Shown here piece by piece: positions 1 through 8,331 of a DNA stretch of 35,037 nucleotides. This DNA comes from Caballeronia terrestris (GTDB lineage: Bacteria > Pseudomonadota > Gammaproteobacteria > Burkholderiales > Burkholderiaceae): assembly GCF_001544515.1 (NCBI RefSeq), contig NZ_FCOL02000052.1, forward strand, positions 1-35,037, read 5' to 3'. Numbering within the stretch: the stretch's first letter is position 1; every line of letters starts with the position of its first letter. The notes beneath the pieces were generated by a model. The model was not told the origin of the DNA. It saw only the letters and a list, made by a program, of their open reading frames with translations, and searched no databases. A program made the position numbers and the translations under genes.

Positions 1-109
1 TCGACACCCTCAAACGCAAGAGCAAAAAGCCGCCTGAAATCCAATCGTTGAGGCGACATCTAGCTTGAAAATTTCCGCAGTGTACGCGACGCTGCCTGCT
101 TCGGAGTAC

Positions 110-346
110 TCACCCTTGCCAGATCCTCGCAAGCGCAGTAGGTGGTTCCCACCATTCGAGCGAAGCGAACCCCATCCCTAACTCAACGTTTGGGCGAAAC
201 ATGAACCACGCTTTTGACAATGCCCCAGCTTCATTTGGTGAGGTGCTCGAGAAGAACTTGCCAGCTTCGCTCCACATTGGCGGCAAATTTGAAAATTCGT
301 TGTACTCGAAGTTGCTAACAGGACCGATTAGCAACATCGCGAGCAA
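110..346 (-). CDS. Doubtful uncharacterised ORF (possible gene fragment)
   Basis: Open frame of about 78 codons from a TTG codon; the frame stays open upstream to a TAA near base 385 but has no ATG. The deduced peptide is rich in tryptophan and phenylalanine and ends in WEPPTALARIWQG. I recognise no family. Local GC is lower than in the rest of the window, which fits a foreign or decayed segment. A 65-codon ATG ORF on the other strand (201–398) overlaps it, and I cannot decide between the two, so both are weak. The first 400 bases otherwise show nothing I can support. Confidence 0.2.
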   Translation of the reverse strand: MLAMLLIGPVSNFEYNEFSNLPPMWSEAGKFFSSTSPNEAGALSKAWFMFRPNVELGMGFASLEWWEPPTALARIWQG

Positions 347-409
347 TGTTCCGGAGCGCTCAGATGCGAGCTCCGCCGCAATCCTAGGTTACAACTAATT
401 CAGGAGCCA

Positions 410-945
410 CTAATGCACTGATGCATTGAATCGCGTCGTGGGCGCAGGCGCAGTGCTGAGCGCGTGCTGCTGATGGAGGACGGCTCCGTCCGGCTCGTCC
501 TTCCCGGCGATCACGTAGGAGATGCCCAGGCGCCTGAGCAGGGCCTTGTAGGCGTTGCTCGCCCTCTCGGTCAGCACCGACACCACGTGCGACCGAAGAC
601 CGCTGTAATCGACGTGGTTCTTCTGCCAGCCCAAGCGCCCGGCGGGGTCGAGTGCGACGAAGTACATCGGCGCATGCGGCTCGGCCACGAAGTCGCCCTC
701 GGGAACCGCGTCCGCCGACCCGTTTAGACCTGGCTTGCGGTATTGCGTAAAGTTGTCATCGGTCGAGACACGGCCATTCAGGTAGCCCCGGATGTTCAGG
801 ACTTGCTGATCGGCATGCAGCGCCAATTGTTCGTACTGAAGCTCCGCCGAATCGAACTCGGGAGCTCCATGTTGTGGATTCTTCCGTCCAGCGACGTCAG
901 CGTATGGATGATGACGTAGGGTCTTTTCAAGGGAGTCACCTGCAT
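410..945 (-). pseudogene. RibD C-terminal/dihydrofolate-reductase-like protein, frameshifted and truncated
   Basis: An ATG at 945 directly follows the stop of the upstream cyclophilin-like gene and reads MQVTPLKRPYVIIHTLTSLD, the typical first strand and loop of the RibD C-terminal (DHFR-like) reductase fold. After GRIHNMEL, near 862, the frame shifts. The second frame continues with NIRGYLNGRVSTDDNF, AVPEGDFVAEPHAP and GISYVIAGKDEPDGAV, all typical of this family of NADPH-dependent reductases. Homology stops near 479, before the usual C-terminal third, and the frame runs out at 410. The gene therefore carries one frameshift plus a 3' deletion and is almost certainly dead. Its substrate is unknown; family members are often annotated only as dihydrofolate reductase family protein. 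Confidence 0.75.
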
Positions 946-1502
946 CTAGTTCTTGGAGAATTCGATTCGCACGCTGCCGCTGCCGAGCGCCTGGGCCAGG
1001 CCAGCGGGGTCGTCCACGCGGCCGAGGCGGGTGTACGAGTAGGACGAGTTGAAAGTCAGTAGAAGACGACCAGGGTCCTCGACCCGTACAGCATGAGATC
1101 GCCACTGCGTATCGTGCCGGGCCGGTTGGCGTTCGTGGGCAGAGATTTTGGCAGCTCGGCGTGCTTCTCGTTGCTGTTGAGGTCGGCCATGTCGATCGAG
1201 AGCGGCAGCATCGCGGCGAACGCGCGGGCGGCTTCGGTATCGGCCAGGGTGATGGCGAAGCGACGTTCGCCGATGGTCATCCACATGCGAGATTCCTCTG
1301 GTTGGACAGTGGCCGCCGAACTGGCGGCGATGGCGGTGGTGGGCGAGCCTGACGCGCCAGGCTGGGCCGCGTCACATGCTCCGAGCACGAGCAGGCCGCA
1401 AAGTAGGCCAAGCCCGCGCAAAGCCCGCAGGCCGCGTGCATGGCGGTTCTTAAAGGCCGGGAGGCGTTGGATATTGCGAAAGACGCTGGGGCTCGTGGTC
1501 AT
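946..1502 (-). pseudogene. Cyclophilin-like fold lipoprotein, frameshifted near its C-terminus
   Basis: The ATG at 1502 begins MTTSPSVFRN and leads to a hydrophobic stretch ending LCGLLVLGAC, a good lipobox. The mature part (MWMTIGERRFAITLADTEAA, then GDLMLYGSRTLVVFY) matches the small beta-barrel cyclophilin-like domain. The frame stops at 1056, exactly where the family continues. The continuation, SSYSYTRLGRVDDPAGLAQA, is present in the next frame and ends at 946, so a single indel at about 1056–1060 separates the two halves. The next gene starts one base after this stop, so the pair was probably co-transcribed. These proteins have a cyclophilin-like fold but no demonstrated prolyl isomerase role; many sit beside redox genes. 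The lesion could be a sequencing error, but the neighbouring genes are also broken. Confidence 0.72.
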
Positions 1503-1528
1503 GGGTTCCTCATAGTGTGATACGCGGC

Positions 1529-1863
1529 TCAGGCCGCCTGCCGGACTTGCGAACGGGAGGTGAGGAAGGCGAGAAAAGCCGCAAACAGCAGCACCGCAGC
1601 ACTTTCCATGAAGGTGCTTTGTAGCCTGTCGAATCGAACAGCAGGCCACCCATGGCCGAGCCCAGTGCGATGGCCAACTGGATCACCGCTACCATCAGGC
1701 CGCCGCCGGCCTCGGCGTTGTGCGGCATGACTTCGGCGAACCAGCTCCACCAGCCGACTGGCGCGGCAGTCGCCATCAGGCCCCACAAGCCCACCGGGAC
1801 CACGACCGCGGCAACCCACGCCCCGAAAGGGATCAATGCCACGGCGATGACCGCCATCAGGCC
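1529..1863 (-). pseudogene. MFS exporter, C-terminal remnant fused to aldo/keto reductase remnant
   Basis: Only the last two to three membrane segments remain: LMAVIAVALIPFGAWVAAVV, then APVGWWSWFAEVMPHNAEAG, GGLMVAVIQLAIALGSAMGG and LLFDSTGY. The segment closely parallels the C-terminus of the intact NepI-like MFS gene at 9251–10462, which has APVGWFTWLSETLPGDAEAG at the same place. A single-base loss near 1620 throws the frame; the original ending (TFMESAAVLLFAAFLAF) continues in the neighbouring frame to 1529. Upstream it joins, without any start codon, the middle of the aldo/keto reductase remnant, so a deletion removed the front of this gene and the back of that one. Confidence 0.75.
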
Positions 1864-2602
1864 ACGGCACGAAGCCGATTCCCAGTTCTTCGCAGGGCCT
1901 GCAGCACGCCGTTGCGCTCCACGATCCGGCGTGGGGAAGGCGGATGGTGCGCGCGCTGGGCTCCGAGCGGCCGAAGTGCAGCACCTTGCCCTGCTGGATG
2001 AGATCCTTGAAGGTGCCGGCCGCGTCCTCGATCGGCATGGTCAGGTCAACGCGGTGCTGGTAGTACAGGTCGATGCGGTCGCTCTTCAGGCGCTTGAGCG
2101 ACTCCGCGACCACGCGGCGAATGCGCTCAGGGCGGCTGTCCAGGCCATTCGTGACGTCGATCTTGAAGCCGAGCTTGGTGGCGATGGCGATGTGGTTGCG
2201 GACCAGGGCCTCGGCGACGAGTTCCTCGTTCACGTAGGTCCATAGACCTCGGCGGTGTCGAAGAAGGTGATGCGCGCTCATAGGCGTCGCGGACCACTCG
2301 GATGCTCGTCGCACGGTCCATGCCCTGGGCCGTAGCGGCCGAGGCGGTTGCTCATGCAGCCGAAGCCGAGTTCAGAAACGGTGAGAGCCCCCAGCTTGCG
2401 GGTCCTCATCATGTAGGCCTGACCGCTGTTGCCGCCGCGTTGCGTGGTTTGCGCCACAGCGGAAGTAGCCAAAGAGGCTGCACCGATTGGCAGTGCTGCG
2501 CCAGCTGCGGCGATGCCGGCGGCCTTCAGAAAAGTGCGCCGGTGGGCAGCCAGCCTAGACCCTCCCACGGTTTTCACGATCGTTGATGTTCTGCGTGCTC
2601 AT
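1864..2602 (-). pseudogene. Tat-exported aldo/keto reductase remnant, multiple frameshifts
   Basis: The original start is probably the ATG at 2602 (MSTQNINDRENRG), preceded by a GAAAGG ribosome site. A frameshift near 2557 leads to RRTFLKAAGIAAAGAALP, a twin-arginine signal, then RTRKLGALTVSELGFGCMS, the first strand of aldo/keto reductases. Further shifts near 2330 and 2240 scatter MDRATSIRVVRDAYER and TFFDTAEVYG over other frames. From about 2236 the frame is clean: YVNEELVAEAL, SRPERIRRVVAESLKRLKSD, RIDLYYQHRVD, LIQQGKVLHFGRSEPSARTI. A stretch before CEELGIGFVPW is deleted, and the TIM-barrel C-terminus is replaced by the MFS remnant. The enzyme would have been a periplasmic NADP-linked oxidoreductase; it is clearly dead. 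Confidence 0.82.
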
Positions 2603-2800
2603 GTTCGATACCTTTCAAGTTGGAGAATTCGTCACTAAAGCGCGGCGGGGCAGCGGTCGCAATGGTCATCGGCATTGACTTTTCATGCCATGAGTGTTGG
2701 CGCACGGAAGTCAACTTGACTAGCTAACGAATGCTTAAAAGGGCTATAAGACTAGTAATCAGTAATCCATGGGAGGCTGCATCATGGGCGGATCACCTGC

Positions 2801-2983
2801 GGCGAACATGTCCTTCAGACTACTTTGCTATCCAAGCTCACTCCGTTGCTGCTCGAATACCCCGACATTAAGGTCGAGTTCGACATCAACTACGGATTCG
2901 GGACATCGTGGCCGACCGCTTCGACGCAGGCGTGCGTCTGGGCGACACCACCGACAAGGGCATGATCGCGTTGCCGATCGCGC
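2801..2983 (+). pseudogene. LysR-family regulator, fragment of effector-binding domain
   Basis: Plus-strand translation gives LTPLLLEYPDIKVEFDINYG, then after a one-base loss near 2899 DIVADRFDAGVRLGDTTDKG and MIALPIA. This is the first part of a LysR substrate-binding domain and parallels the intact regulator at 10492–11385 (YPEIQVEMTVDYGLVDIVED). The helix-turn-helix end and the rest of the domain are missing. It lay divergent to the aldo/keto reductase remnant, the usual arrangement of a LysR regulator and its target. Confidence 0.75.
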
Positions 2984-3067
2984 GTGTGGCACCCTCGCTA
3001 GGCTCAAAGCGGCGTCAACCGAGTCATGCCGGGACGGCAAAGCTCGGCCACATCAAGAAGTGGGTTG

Positions 3068-3868
3068 CTACTTCCCGGCAGGACGGGTTGCGAGATGCCG
3101 AGCCAGAGCCTCGCGTGCTCGTTTTGCCGCATCCGCATCCACACGCTCGGCCAGCACCTGGGCGAGTTGGCGCAACTGATTGGCGGTGAGGCCTACGTTC
3201 ATGCTGATGCCCATGTGTGACTGCAACTGGGACTCGGCGCCCGGCAGTGCCGACAGCATGCCCACCGTGGCCAACTCACGGCTTTGCCAATCGAGGTTGT
3301 CGCGCTCAAAGATGTCGCCGAACAGATGCGTCTTGAGGTATTCGTTGATGGCCGGGGCGAAATCGAACAGCGGACCCTTGACAGGCGCGCCCACCAGCTT
3401 GGTCTGGTTGGCCGTTCCGGCGGCTAGCAGCGCATCGCCCTTCGGGATGGGGCGGCTAGGCGCATGGCCCGGCGCATCCTGGATGCCCCGCTGCTTGCGT
3501 GCCTCCAGCACCTTCATCAACTCGCCCAGCGCATTGAGGCTGCGCGGAAAGCCCGCATAGGCGTAGAGCTGCACCAGGATTTCCCTGGCGTCGCTCACTG
3601 TCATGCCGGCGTCCAGTCCCTGGTTGAGCGCTGCATTCAACTTGGCCATGTTGCCCGCGGCGGCAAAGGCCGCGATGGGCACGATGGCCTGCTGGCGGGC
3701 GTTAAGAGTCTCGGAAGCGCTGGGTGTGCTGGCTGGACTTTGGGTAATCTGTCGGGTCTCCTGCGCGTCGGCGGTTTGGCTCAATGTAGTGACCAGCCCC
3801 AAGGCCACGGCGAGCGCGCCGGCCCGAAGGCGCGCCTTGCGAAGCTTAGCGCGCGTTGTATTGCTCAT
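3068..3868 (-). CDS. Carboxymuconolactone decarboxylase-like exported protein
   Basis: 266 residues. An N-terminal signal peptide (RAGALAVALGLVTTLSQTADAQ) is followed by two AhpD/CMD-type helical repeats. The first (about residues 55–125) contains ARQQAIVPIAAFAAAGNMAK and REILVQLYAYAGFPRSLNAL; the second (about 175–255) contains LDWQSRELATVGMLSALPGA. The CxxC of peroxidase-type AhpD proteins is absent, so a thiol peroxidase role is unlikely. Substrate is unknown; relatives are often next to cupins and aldo/keto reductases in LysR-controlled redox operons. It is the last gene of a three-gene minus-strand operon, overlapping the upstream cupin by 23 bases. Unlike its left-hand neighbours it is fully open. 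A periplasmic location is inferred from the signal sequence. Confidence 0.85.
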   Translation of the reverse strand: MSNTTRAKLRKARLRAGALAVALGLVTTLSQTADAQETRQITQSPASTPSASETLNARQQAIVPIAAFAAAGNMAKLNAALNQGLDAGMTVSDAREILVQLYAYAGFPRSLNALGELMKVLEARKQRGIQDAPGHAPSRPIPKGDALLAAGTANQTKLVGAPVKGPLFDFAPAINEYLKTHLFGDIFERDNLDWQSRELATVGMLSALPGAESQLQSHMGISMNVGLTANQLRQLAQVLAERVDADAAKRAREALARHLATRPAGK

Positions 3869-4340
3869 CGGTGACTTTCTCCATCCATGTAACGTTCTTG
3901 CCGTCCTCCGTCCCGGTGACAGCCAGGTGGGTCATCGCCGTGGTCGGCGAGGCGCCATGCCAGTGCTTGACGCCGGGCGGGCACCACACCACGTCGCCGG
4001 GACGGATTGCCTGGGTGGGCTTACCCCATTCCTGGGTCAGACCGACGCCGGACTTCACGACCAACCGCTGCCCTGCGGGATGGGTGTGCCAGGCGGAGCG
4101 CGAGCCAGGCTCGAAGGTCACCAGAAGACCAGCGGCGTTGATGCTCTTGTCCGCAGGCCACACGGGATCGACCCGCACTCGACCGATGAAGAGTTCTGCC
4201 GGGCCGGCGGCCGAGGGTTGGTCGCCCGCGCGCGTGATCTGCTGCGCGCCAGCGGATGTATTAGCCTGCGGCTCGGCGGCCAAGGCCAAATTGGCCTGAA
4301 AGGCAGCGGCGCACAGGGAAAGCCTGAGGAACGAGTGCAT
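3846..4340 (-). CDS. Exported cupin-domain protein
   Basis: 164 residues with a signal peptide (about 1–21, LRLSLCAAAFQANLALA). The single cupin barrel carries motif 1 as SAWHTHPAGQRLVVKSGVG and motif 2 as GDVVWCPPGVKHWHGASPTT. The HxH, E/Q and H positions expected to hold a metal are therefore present. It ends with NVTWMEKVTDEQY, the tail shared with the neighbouring cupin at 4368–4778. The two are paralogues, one with and one without a signal peptide, separated by 27 bases. Relatives include manganese-dependent cupins annotated as hydroxynitrile-lyase-like or simply cupin. Its stop overlaps the carboxymuconolactone decarboxylase-like gene downstream. Actual reaction unknown. Confidence 0.88.
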   Translation of the reverse strand: MHSFLRLSLCAAAFQANLALAAEPQANTSAGAQQITRAGDQPSAAGPAELFIGRVRVDPVWPADKSINAAGLLVTFEPGSRSAWHTHPAGQRLVVKSGVGLTQEWGKPTQAIRPGDVVWCPPGVKHWHGASPTTAMTHLAVTGTEDGKNVTWMEKVTDEQYNAR

Positions 4341-4367
4341 GAATATCTCTTCCTGATGTAAAGCGGC

Positions 4368-4778
4368 TCAACCGCGTTGGGGACCGTCGAGGTATTGCTC
4401 GTCTGAGACGTGCTCCATCCACTCGACGTTCTTGCCATCCAGTGCTTCCTGGATGGCGATATGGGTCATCGCGGTCGTCGATGTCGCGCCATGCCAGTGC
4501 TTGTGGCCGGGCGGGCACCAGATGACGTCGCCTGCACGAATTTCGACACGCGGCTCGCCTTCGCATTGCGTCCAGCCGCATCCGGCTGTCACCAGGAGTG
4601 TCTGACCGAGCGGGTGCGTATGCCACGCGGTACGCGCGCCGGGCTCGAAAGTCACACTCGCGCACGACACGCGGGCTGGCGGGGGCGGAGCGTTGAGCGG
4701 ATCGATCCGCACCGTGCCTGTGAACCATTCCTCCGGTCCTTTGATCGACGGCTGTGAGCCAGCGCGTTTAAGTTGCAT
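4368..4778 (-). CDS. Cytoplasmic cupin-domain protein
   Basis: 136 residues, no signal peptide. Cupin motif 1 is ARTAWHTHPLGQTLLVTAGC and motif 2 is GDVIWCPPGHKHWHGATSTT; the C-terminus is NVEWMEHVSDEQY. The metal-binding histidines are in place. The ATG at 4778 is chosen because GGGAG lies seven bases upstream. It heads the operon cupin–cupin–carboxymuconolactone-decarboxylase-like. Relatives have a metal-dependent single-barrel fold and have been linked to hydroxynitrile lyase-like chemistry; the natural substrate here is not known. It is probably intact, in contrast to the remnants on both sides. Confidence 0.88.
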   Translation of the reverse strand: MQLKRAGSQPSIKGPEEWFTGTVRIDPLNAPPPPARVSCASVTFEPGARTAWHTHPLGQTLLVTAGCGWTQCEGEPRVEIRAGDVIWCPPGHKHWHGATSTTAMTHIAIQEALDGKNVEWMEHVSDEQYLDGPQRG

Positions 4779-4831
4779 ATTTTTCTCCCAAAAAAGGTCC
4801 GCTTACCGCCAAGGAACGTTGCCTCAATCCC

Positions 4832-5033
4832 TCAATCCATTACGCGTACGATGGTGGCCTCGAACGTCGCCGCCTTGGTGAGCGCGTCCAGCCCGGACAC
4901 AAGTAAAACAGCGCAAGATTGCCCACGGTGCATAGTAGGCAACCGTACCTACGGATGGATCAAAGCTGCTCGGATTGTCCTTCAGATCTGCGATGTTCGT
5001 TTGTCCATCGAACTTGATCGATATTTTTATGAT
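4832..5033 (-). pseudogene. Second cyclophilin-like protein, internally deleted remnant
   Basis: This lies in the apparent gap between the cupin operon and paoC. Minus-strand translation gives KISIKFDGQTNIADLKDNPS, then FDPSVGTVAYYAPW, then after a one-base shift NLALFYL, and finally GLDALTKAATFEATIVRVMD before a stop at 4832. These are the first, third and last parts of a cyclophilin-like domain, whose usual centre and penultimate strand are deleted. An AGGAG lies just upstream of the ATC/ATA where a start codon would be expected, so the start has also been lost. It is the second member of this family in the window (compare 946–1502). Confidence 0.65.
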
Positions 5034-5176
5034 TCGCTCCTGAGTTCAAACCTTCGATGGGACGCCCGGCGGACGGCTTGCGGGCTGCGCCGATGCGGAG
5101 CTAGACACCGCCAGTAGCGTGCAACACAAGAAACAACAGATCGCGGCGATCGGTCGTCTAGCGCTGCGCGACGCAC

Positions 5177-7375
5177 TCACGCGATTCCCATCAGGACTTT
5201 GTCGAGCGTAATTGGATAATCGCGCACGCGTACACCGGTAGCGTTGTAAAGCGCATTGGCGATCGCTGCGCCCACGCCGCAGATGCCGAGCTCGCCCACG
5301 CCTTTCGCCTTCATCGGCGAGGAGGTGGGATCTGCTTCGTCCAGAAACACCACTTCCTGATGCGGAATGTCGGCATGGACAGGCACCTCATAAGCAGCCA
5401 AATCGTGATTGATGAACATGCCGTAGCGCTTGTCGACCACGAGGTCTTCCATGAGCGCTGCGCCTACGCCCATCGTCATCGCACCGATAACCTGACTTCT
5501 GGCGGCCTTAGGATTAAGGATTCTGCCCGCTGCGCAGACGGCGAGCATGCGACGCACGCGAATCTCGGCGGTGGCTGCATGGACGCCGACTTCGACGAAG
5601 TGTGCGCCGAAGGTTGATTGTTGATAGCGCTTTGCCAGATCGCCGTATTCCATGGTGTCTTCGACGACGATTTCGCCAGAAGATGCTGCTTCGGCAAGCC
5701 GCACATTGCGCCCGCCCGAGCGCACGCGCTCATCCGCAAAAACGACATCCGTACCGTGCATTTCAAGCTTGTTGGCCACTGCATCACGGAGCTTCATGCA
5801 GGCAGCATAGACACCCGCCGTTGAGCTGTTGCCACCCCACTGGCCACCCGAGCCGGAAGAAACGGGAAACGTCGAGTCGCCGAGACGTACAGAAATCTTG
5901 TCGAGCGGCAGCCCCATCATCTCGGCTGCCGTCTGCGCAATGATGGTGTACGTCCCTGTGCCGATGTCGGTCATGTCGGTTTCGACCGTCACGAACCCTC
6001 GCCGATCGAGCCTCACTCGTGCACCCGACTTCATCGAAATATTGTTTCTGAACGCCGAGGCGGTGCCCATGCCAACCAGCCAGCGGCCGTCGCGTACTTG
6101 CCCTGGACGGGCGTTACGCTTCTGCCAGCCAAACTTTTGTGCGCCCACGCGGAAGCACTCGATGAGCTGACGCTGCGAGAAGGGCCGTTCGGGCTGTTCC
6201 GGATCGACCTGAGTATCGTTGATATTGCGGAACTCGATCGGGTCGATCTTAAGTTGTTCCGCCATCTCGTCCATTGCGACTTCCAGGGCCATCAGGCCCG
6301 GCGCTTCGCCGGGCGCACGCATCGCGTTACCCTCGGGTAAATGCAAAGTAGCAAGACGCATCGTCGTCATGCGGTTTGCGCCGGCATAAATGAGGCGCGT
6401 CTGACCGACGGCGGTCTCGGGTTGCCCATTTGGCTGGTCACCGGACCAGCTTTCATGCGCGATGGCCGTGATTTTTCCGTTCGCGTCTGCGCCGATGCGG
6501 ATGCGCTGGATCGTCGCCGGCCGATGCGTCGTGTTGTTAAACATGAGCGGGCGCGTGAGCGCGACCTTCACAGGACGGCCCGCGGCCTTTGCGCCAAGCG
6601 CGGCCAGCAGCGCGTCGCTGCGCACGAAGAGCTTGCCGCCAAATCCTCCGCCAATGTAAGGCGAAATCAAGCGCACGTTCTCGCGGGGAATGCCGAGCGT
6701 CTTCGCGACGTCGCCTGCACCCCACGCAATCATCTGGTTCGAAGTCCACAGCGTCAATTTGTCGCCGTTCCATGCCGCGATAGACGCGTGCGGTTCCATC
6801 ATCGCGTGGCTTTGATCGGGCGTGGTGTAGGTTGCATCAAAGCGCATCTGCGCCGCGGCGAACGCGCCTTCGAAATCGCCCGTGCGCGTCGCCGGTTCGC
6901 CCCAGTAACCAGTCCCTGCCATGTCGGCTGTGTCTTTCGCTGCGGCGAGATCGTAGCTTCCGCCCTCGGCGACATAGTCGATGAGTATCTTCTGGGCCGC
7001 GTCGCGAGCCTGTTCGAAGGTGTTGGCCACGACCAGTGCGACCGCCTGGTGATAGTGATCGATTTGCGGCCCACCTAGCAACTTGACTGTATTGAAGTCG
7101 CCCTTCGTCAAAGTTCCGGCATTTCCGGCCGTGACGATCGCAACCACCCCAGGTGCCGCCTTCGCGGCTGTGAGGTTTATCGACGTGATGCGTCCGCGCG
7201 CGATTGCGGAGCCCACAACGAAACCATAGGCAGGATCGCGGGTTGAGTCGTGCCATTCGTATGCATAGGTCGCGGTGCCGGTCACCTTGTGACGTCCGTC
7301 GATGCGGTCTGTCGCATGACCGATGTGTTTTAGGCGGTCGATCGGATTATTGGTGGCGGGGGTATCGAACTTCAT
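5177..7375 (-). CDS. paoC: Periplasmic aldehyde oxidoreductase, molybdenum-binding subunit
   Basis: 732 residues, the length of the E. coli PaoC (YagR) subunit. This xanthine-dehydrogenase-family subunit binds the molybdenum cytosine dinucleotide cofactor and carries the active site that oxidises aromatic and aliphatic aldehydes to acids. Visible motifs are IGHATDRIDGRHKVTGTATY at the N-terminus, SPYIGGGFGGKLFVRSDALL near residue 245, GQWGGNSSTAGVYAA near 520, and MKAKGVGELGICGVG near the end, whose glutamate (about residue 695) is the expected catalytic base. It overlaps paoB by four bases (ATGA), so the three subunits are one operon. No paoD-type cofactor-insertion chaperone follows downstream; the next genes are a pseudogene and a cupin. 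It has no signal of its own: the assembled complex is exported by the Tat signal of paoA. Confidence 0.95.
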   Translation of the reverse strand: MKFDTPATNNPIDRLKHIGHATDRIDGRHKVTGTATYAYEWHDSTRDPAYGFVVGSAIARGRITSINLTAAKAAPGVVAIVTAGNAGTLTKGDFNTVKLLGGPQIDHYHQAVALVVANTFEQARDAAQKILIDYVAEGGSYDLAAAKDTADMAGTGYWGEPATRTGDFEGAFAAAQMRFDATYTTPDQSHAMMEPHASIAAWNGDKLTLWTSNQMIAWGAGDVAKTLGIPRENVRLISPYIGGGFGGKLFVRSDALLAALGAKAAGRPVKVALTRPLMFNNTTHRPATIQRIRIGADANGKITAIAHESWSGDQPNGQPETAVGQTRLIYAGANRMTTMRLATLHLPEGNAMRAPGEAPGLMALEVAMDEMAEQLKIDPIEFRNINDTQVDPEQPERPFSQRQLIECFRVGAQKFGWQKRNARPGQVRDGRWLVGMGTASAFRNNISMKSGARVRLDRRGFVTVETDMTDIGTGTYTIIAQTAAEMMGLPLDKISVRLGDSTFPVSSGSGGQWGGNSSTAGVYAACMKLRDAVANKLEMHGTDVVFADERVRSGGRNVRLAEAASSGEIVVEDTMEYGDLAKRYQQSTFGAHFVEVGVHAATAEIRVRRMLAVCAAGRILNPKAARSQVIGAMTMGVGAALMEDLVVDKRYGMFINHDLAAYEVPVHADIPHQEVVFLDEADPTSSPMKAKGVGELGICGVGAAIANALYNATGVRVRDYPITLDKVLMGIA

Positions 7376-8331
7376 TGGCTCACCTCCTTCGCTTCGGTCA
7401 GTACCGCGTCCAGCGTGCGCTCTGCCAGCGTTACCTTGTACCCGTTATCGTGCGTCGGCTTGGCATCCGCCATGAGACGCGACATCACCGCGCGCGCGCC
7501 ATTCGGAAGTTCGGCTTCAGCCGCTTCGATGCGCCAGGGCATCGGCGCCACGCCGCCTAGCGCAACGCGGCCCGTGCCATCTTTGCGCACGATTGCGGCG
7601 ACCGATACCAGCGCAAATGCATACGACGCGCGGTCACGAACCTTGTGATAGATGTGCGTGCCCCCAATGGGCTTCGGCAGCGTGACACTCGTGATCAGCT
7701 CTGCCGGTTCCAGCGCGTTCTCCAGATGCGGCGTCTTGCCGGGACGCCGGTAGAAATCGGCGATGGGTATGTTTCTCACCGTACCATCCGCGCGAACGGT
7801 GTTGATGATCGCGTCAAGCGCTCGCAATGCAACGGCCATGTCGCCGGGATAGGTGGCGATACAGGCATCACTGCCACCGATCACGGCCAAGGACCGGCTG
7901 CTTCCTTTTAGCGCCGGACAGCCGCTACCGGGCTCGCGCTTATTGCACGGGAGGTTGGTGTCGTAGAAGTAGGGGCAGCGCGTGCGTTGAAGCAGATTGC
8001 CCGCCGTCGTCGCCTTGTTTCTCAGTTGACCAGACGCACCGGCGAGTAATGCCCGCGAGAGCAAGGGATAGTTGCGGCGCACTGTCTGATTCGCCGCAAG
8101 ATCCGTGTTGCGCACAAGCGCGCCGACTTGCAGTCCGCCATCGGGCGTCGTCTCGATTCGATCGAAGCCAAGCCCGTTGATATCAATCAAATGAACCGGC
8201 GTCTCGATCTGTAACTTCATCAGATCAAGCAGGTTTGTTCCGCCAGCAATGAACTTCGCGCCCGGCGTCTGCTGGGCAGCAGTTGCGGCGGCGGCAGGCG
8301 TCGATGGGCGCTCGTAGGTGAACGGTTTCAT
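7372..8331 (-). CDS. paoB: Periplasmic aldehyde oxidoreductase, FAD-binding subunit
   Basis: 319 residues, matching the size of E. coli PaoB (YagS). N-terminal FAD-binding half (MKPFTYERPSTPAAAATAAQ, then KFIAGGTNLLDLMKLQIETP) and a CO-dehydrogenase flavoprotein C-terminal domain. Between them the segment RCPYFYDTNLPCNKREPGSG followed by a further cysteine corresponds to the extra loop that carries an additional [4Fe-4S] cluster in PaoB and is absent from classical xanthine dehydrogenases. The protein passes electrons from the molybdenum site and iron–sulfur clusters to an acceptor. It overlaps both neighbours by ATGA junctions, indicating translational coupling in the order paoA-paoB-paoC. 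Confidence 0.95.
   Translation of the reverse strand: MKPFTYERPSTPAAAATAAQQTPGAKFIAGGTNLLDLMKLQIETPVHLIDINGLGFDRIETTPDGGLQVGALVRNTDLAANQTVRRNYPLLSRALLAGASGQLRNKATTAGNLLQRTRCPYFYDTNLPCNKREPGSGCPALKGSSRSLAVIGGSDACIATYPGDMAVALRALDAIINTVRADGTVRNIPIADFYRRPGKTPHLENALEPAELITSVTLPKPIGGTHIYHKVRDRASYAFALVSVAAIVRKDGTGRVALGGVAPMPWRIEAAEAELPNGARAVMSRLMADAKPTHDNGYKVTLAERTLDAVLTEAKEVSQ

Noticed and set aside
4773..5117. 114-codon plus-strand ORF in the cupin–paoC gap
   Set aside because: The opposite strand carries recognisable cyclophilin-like remnants, and the plus-strand product has no recognisable features.
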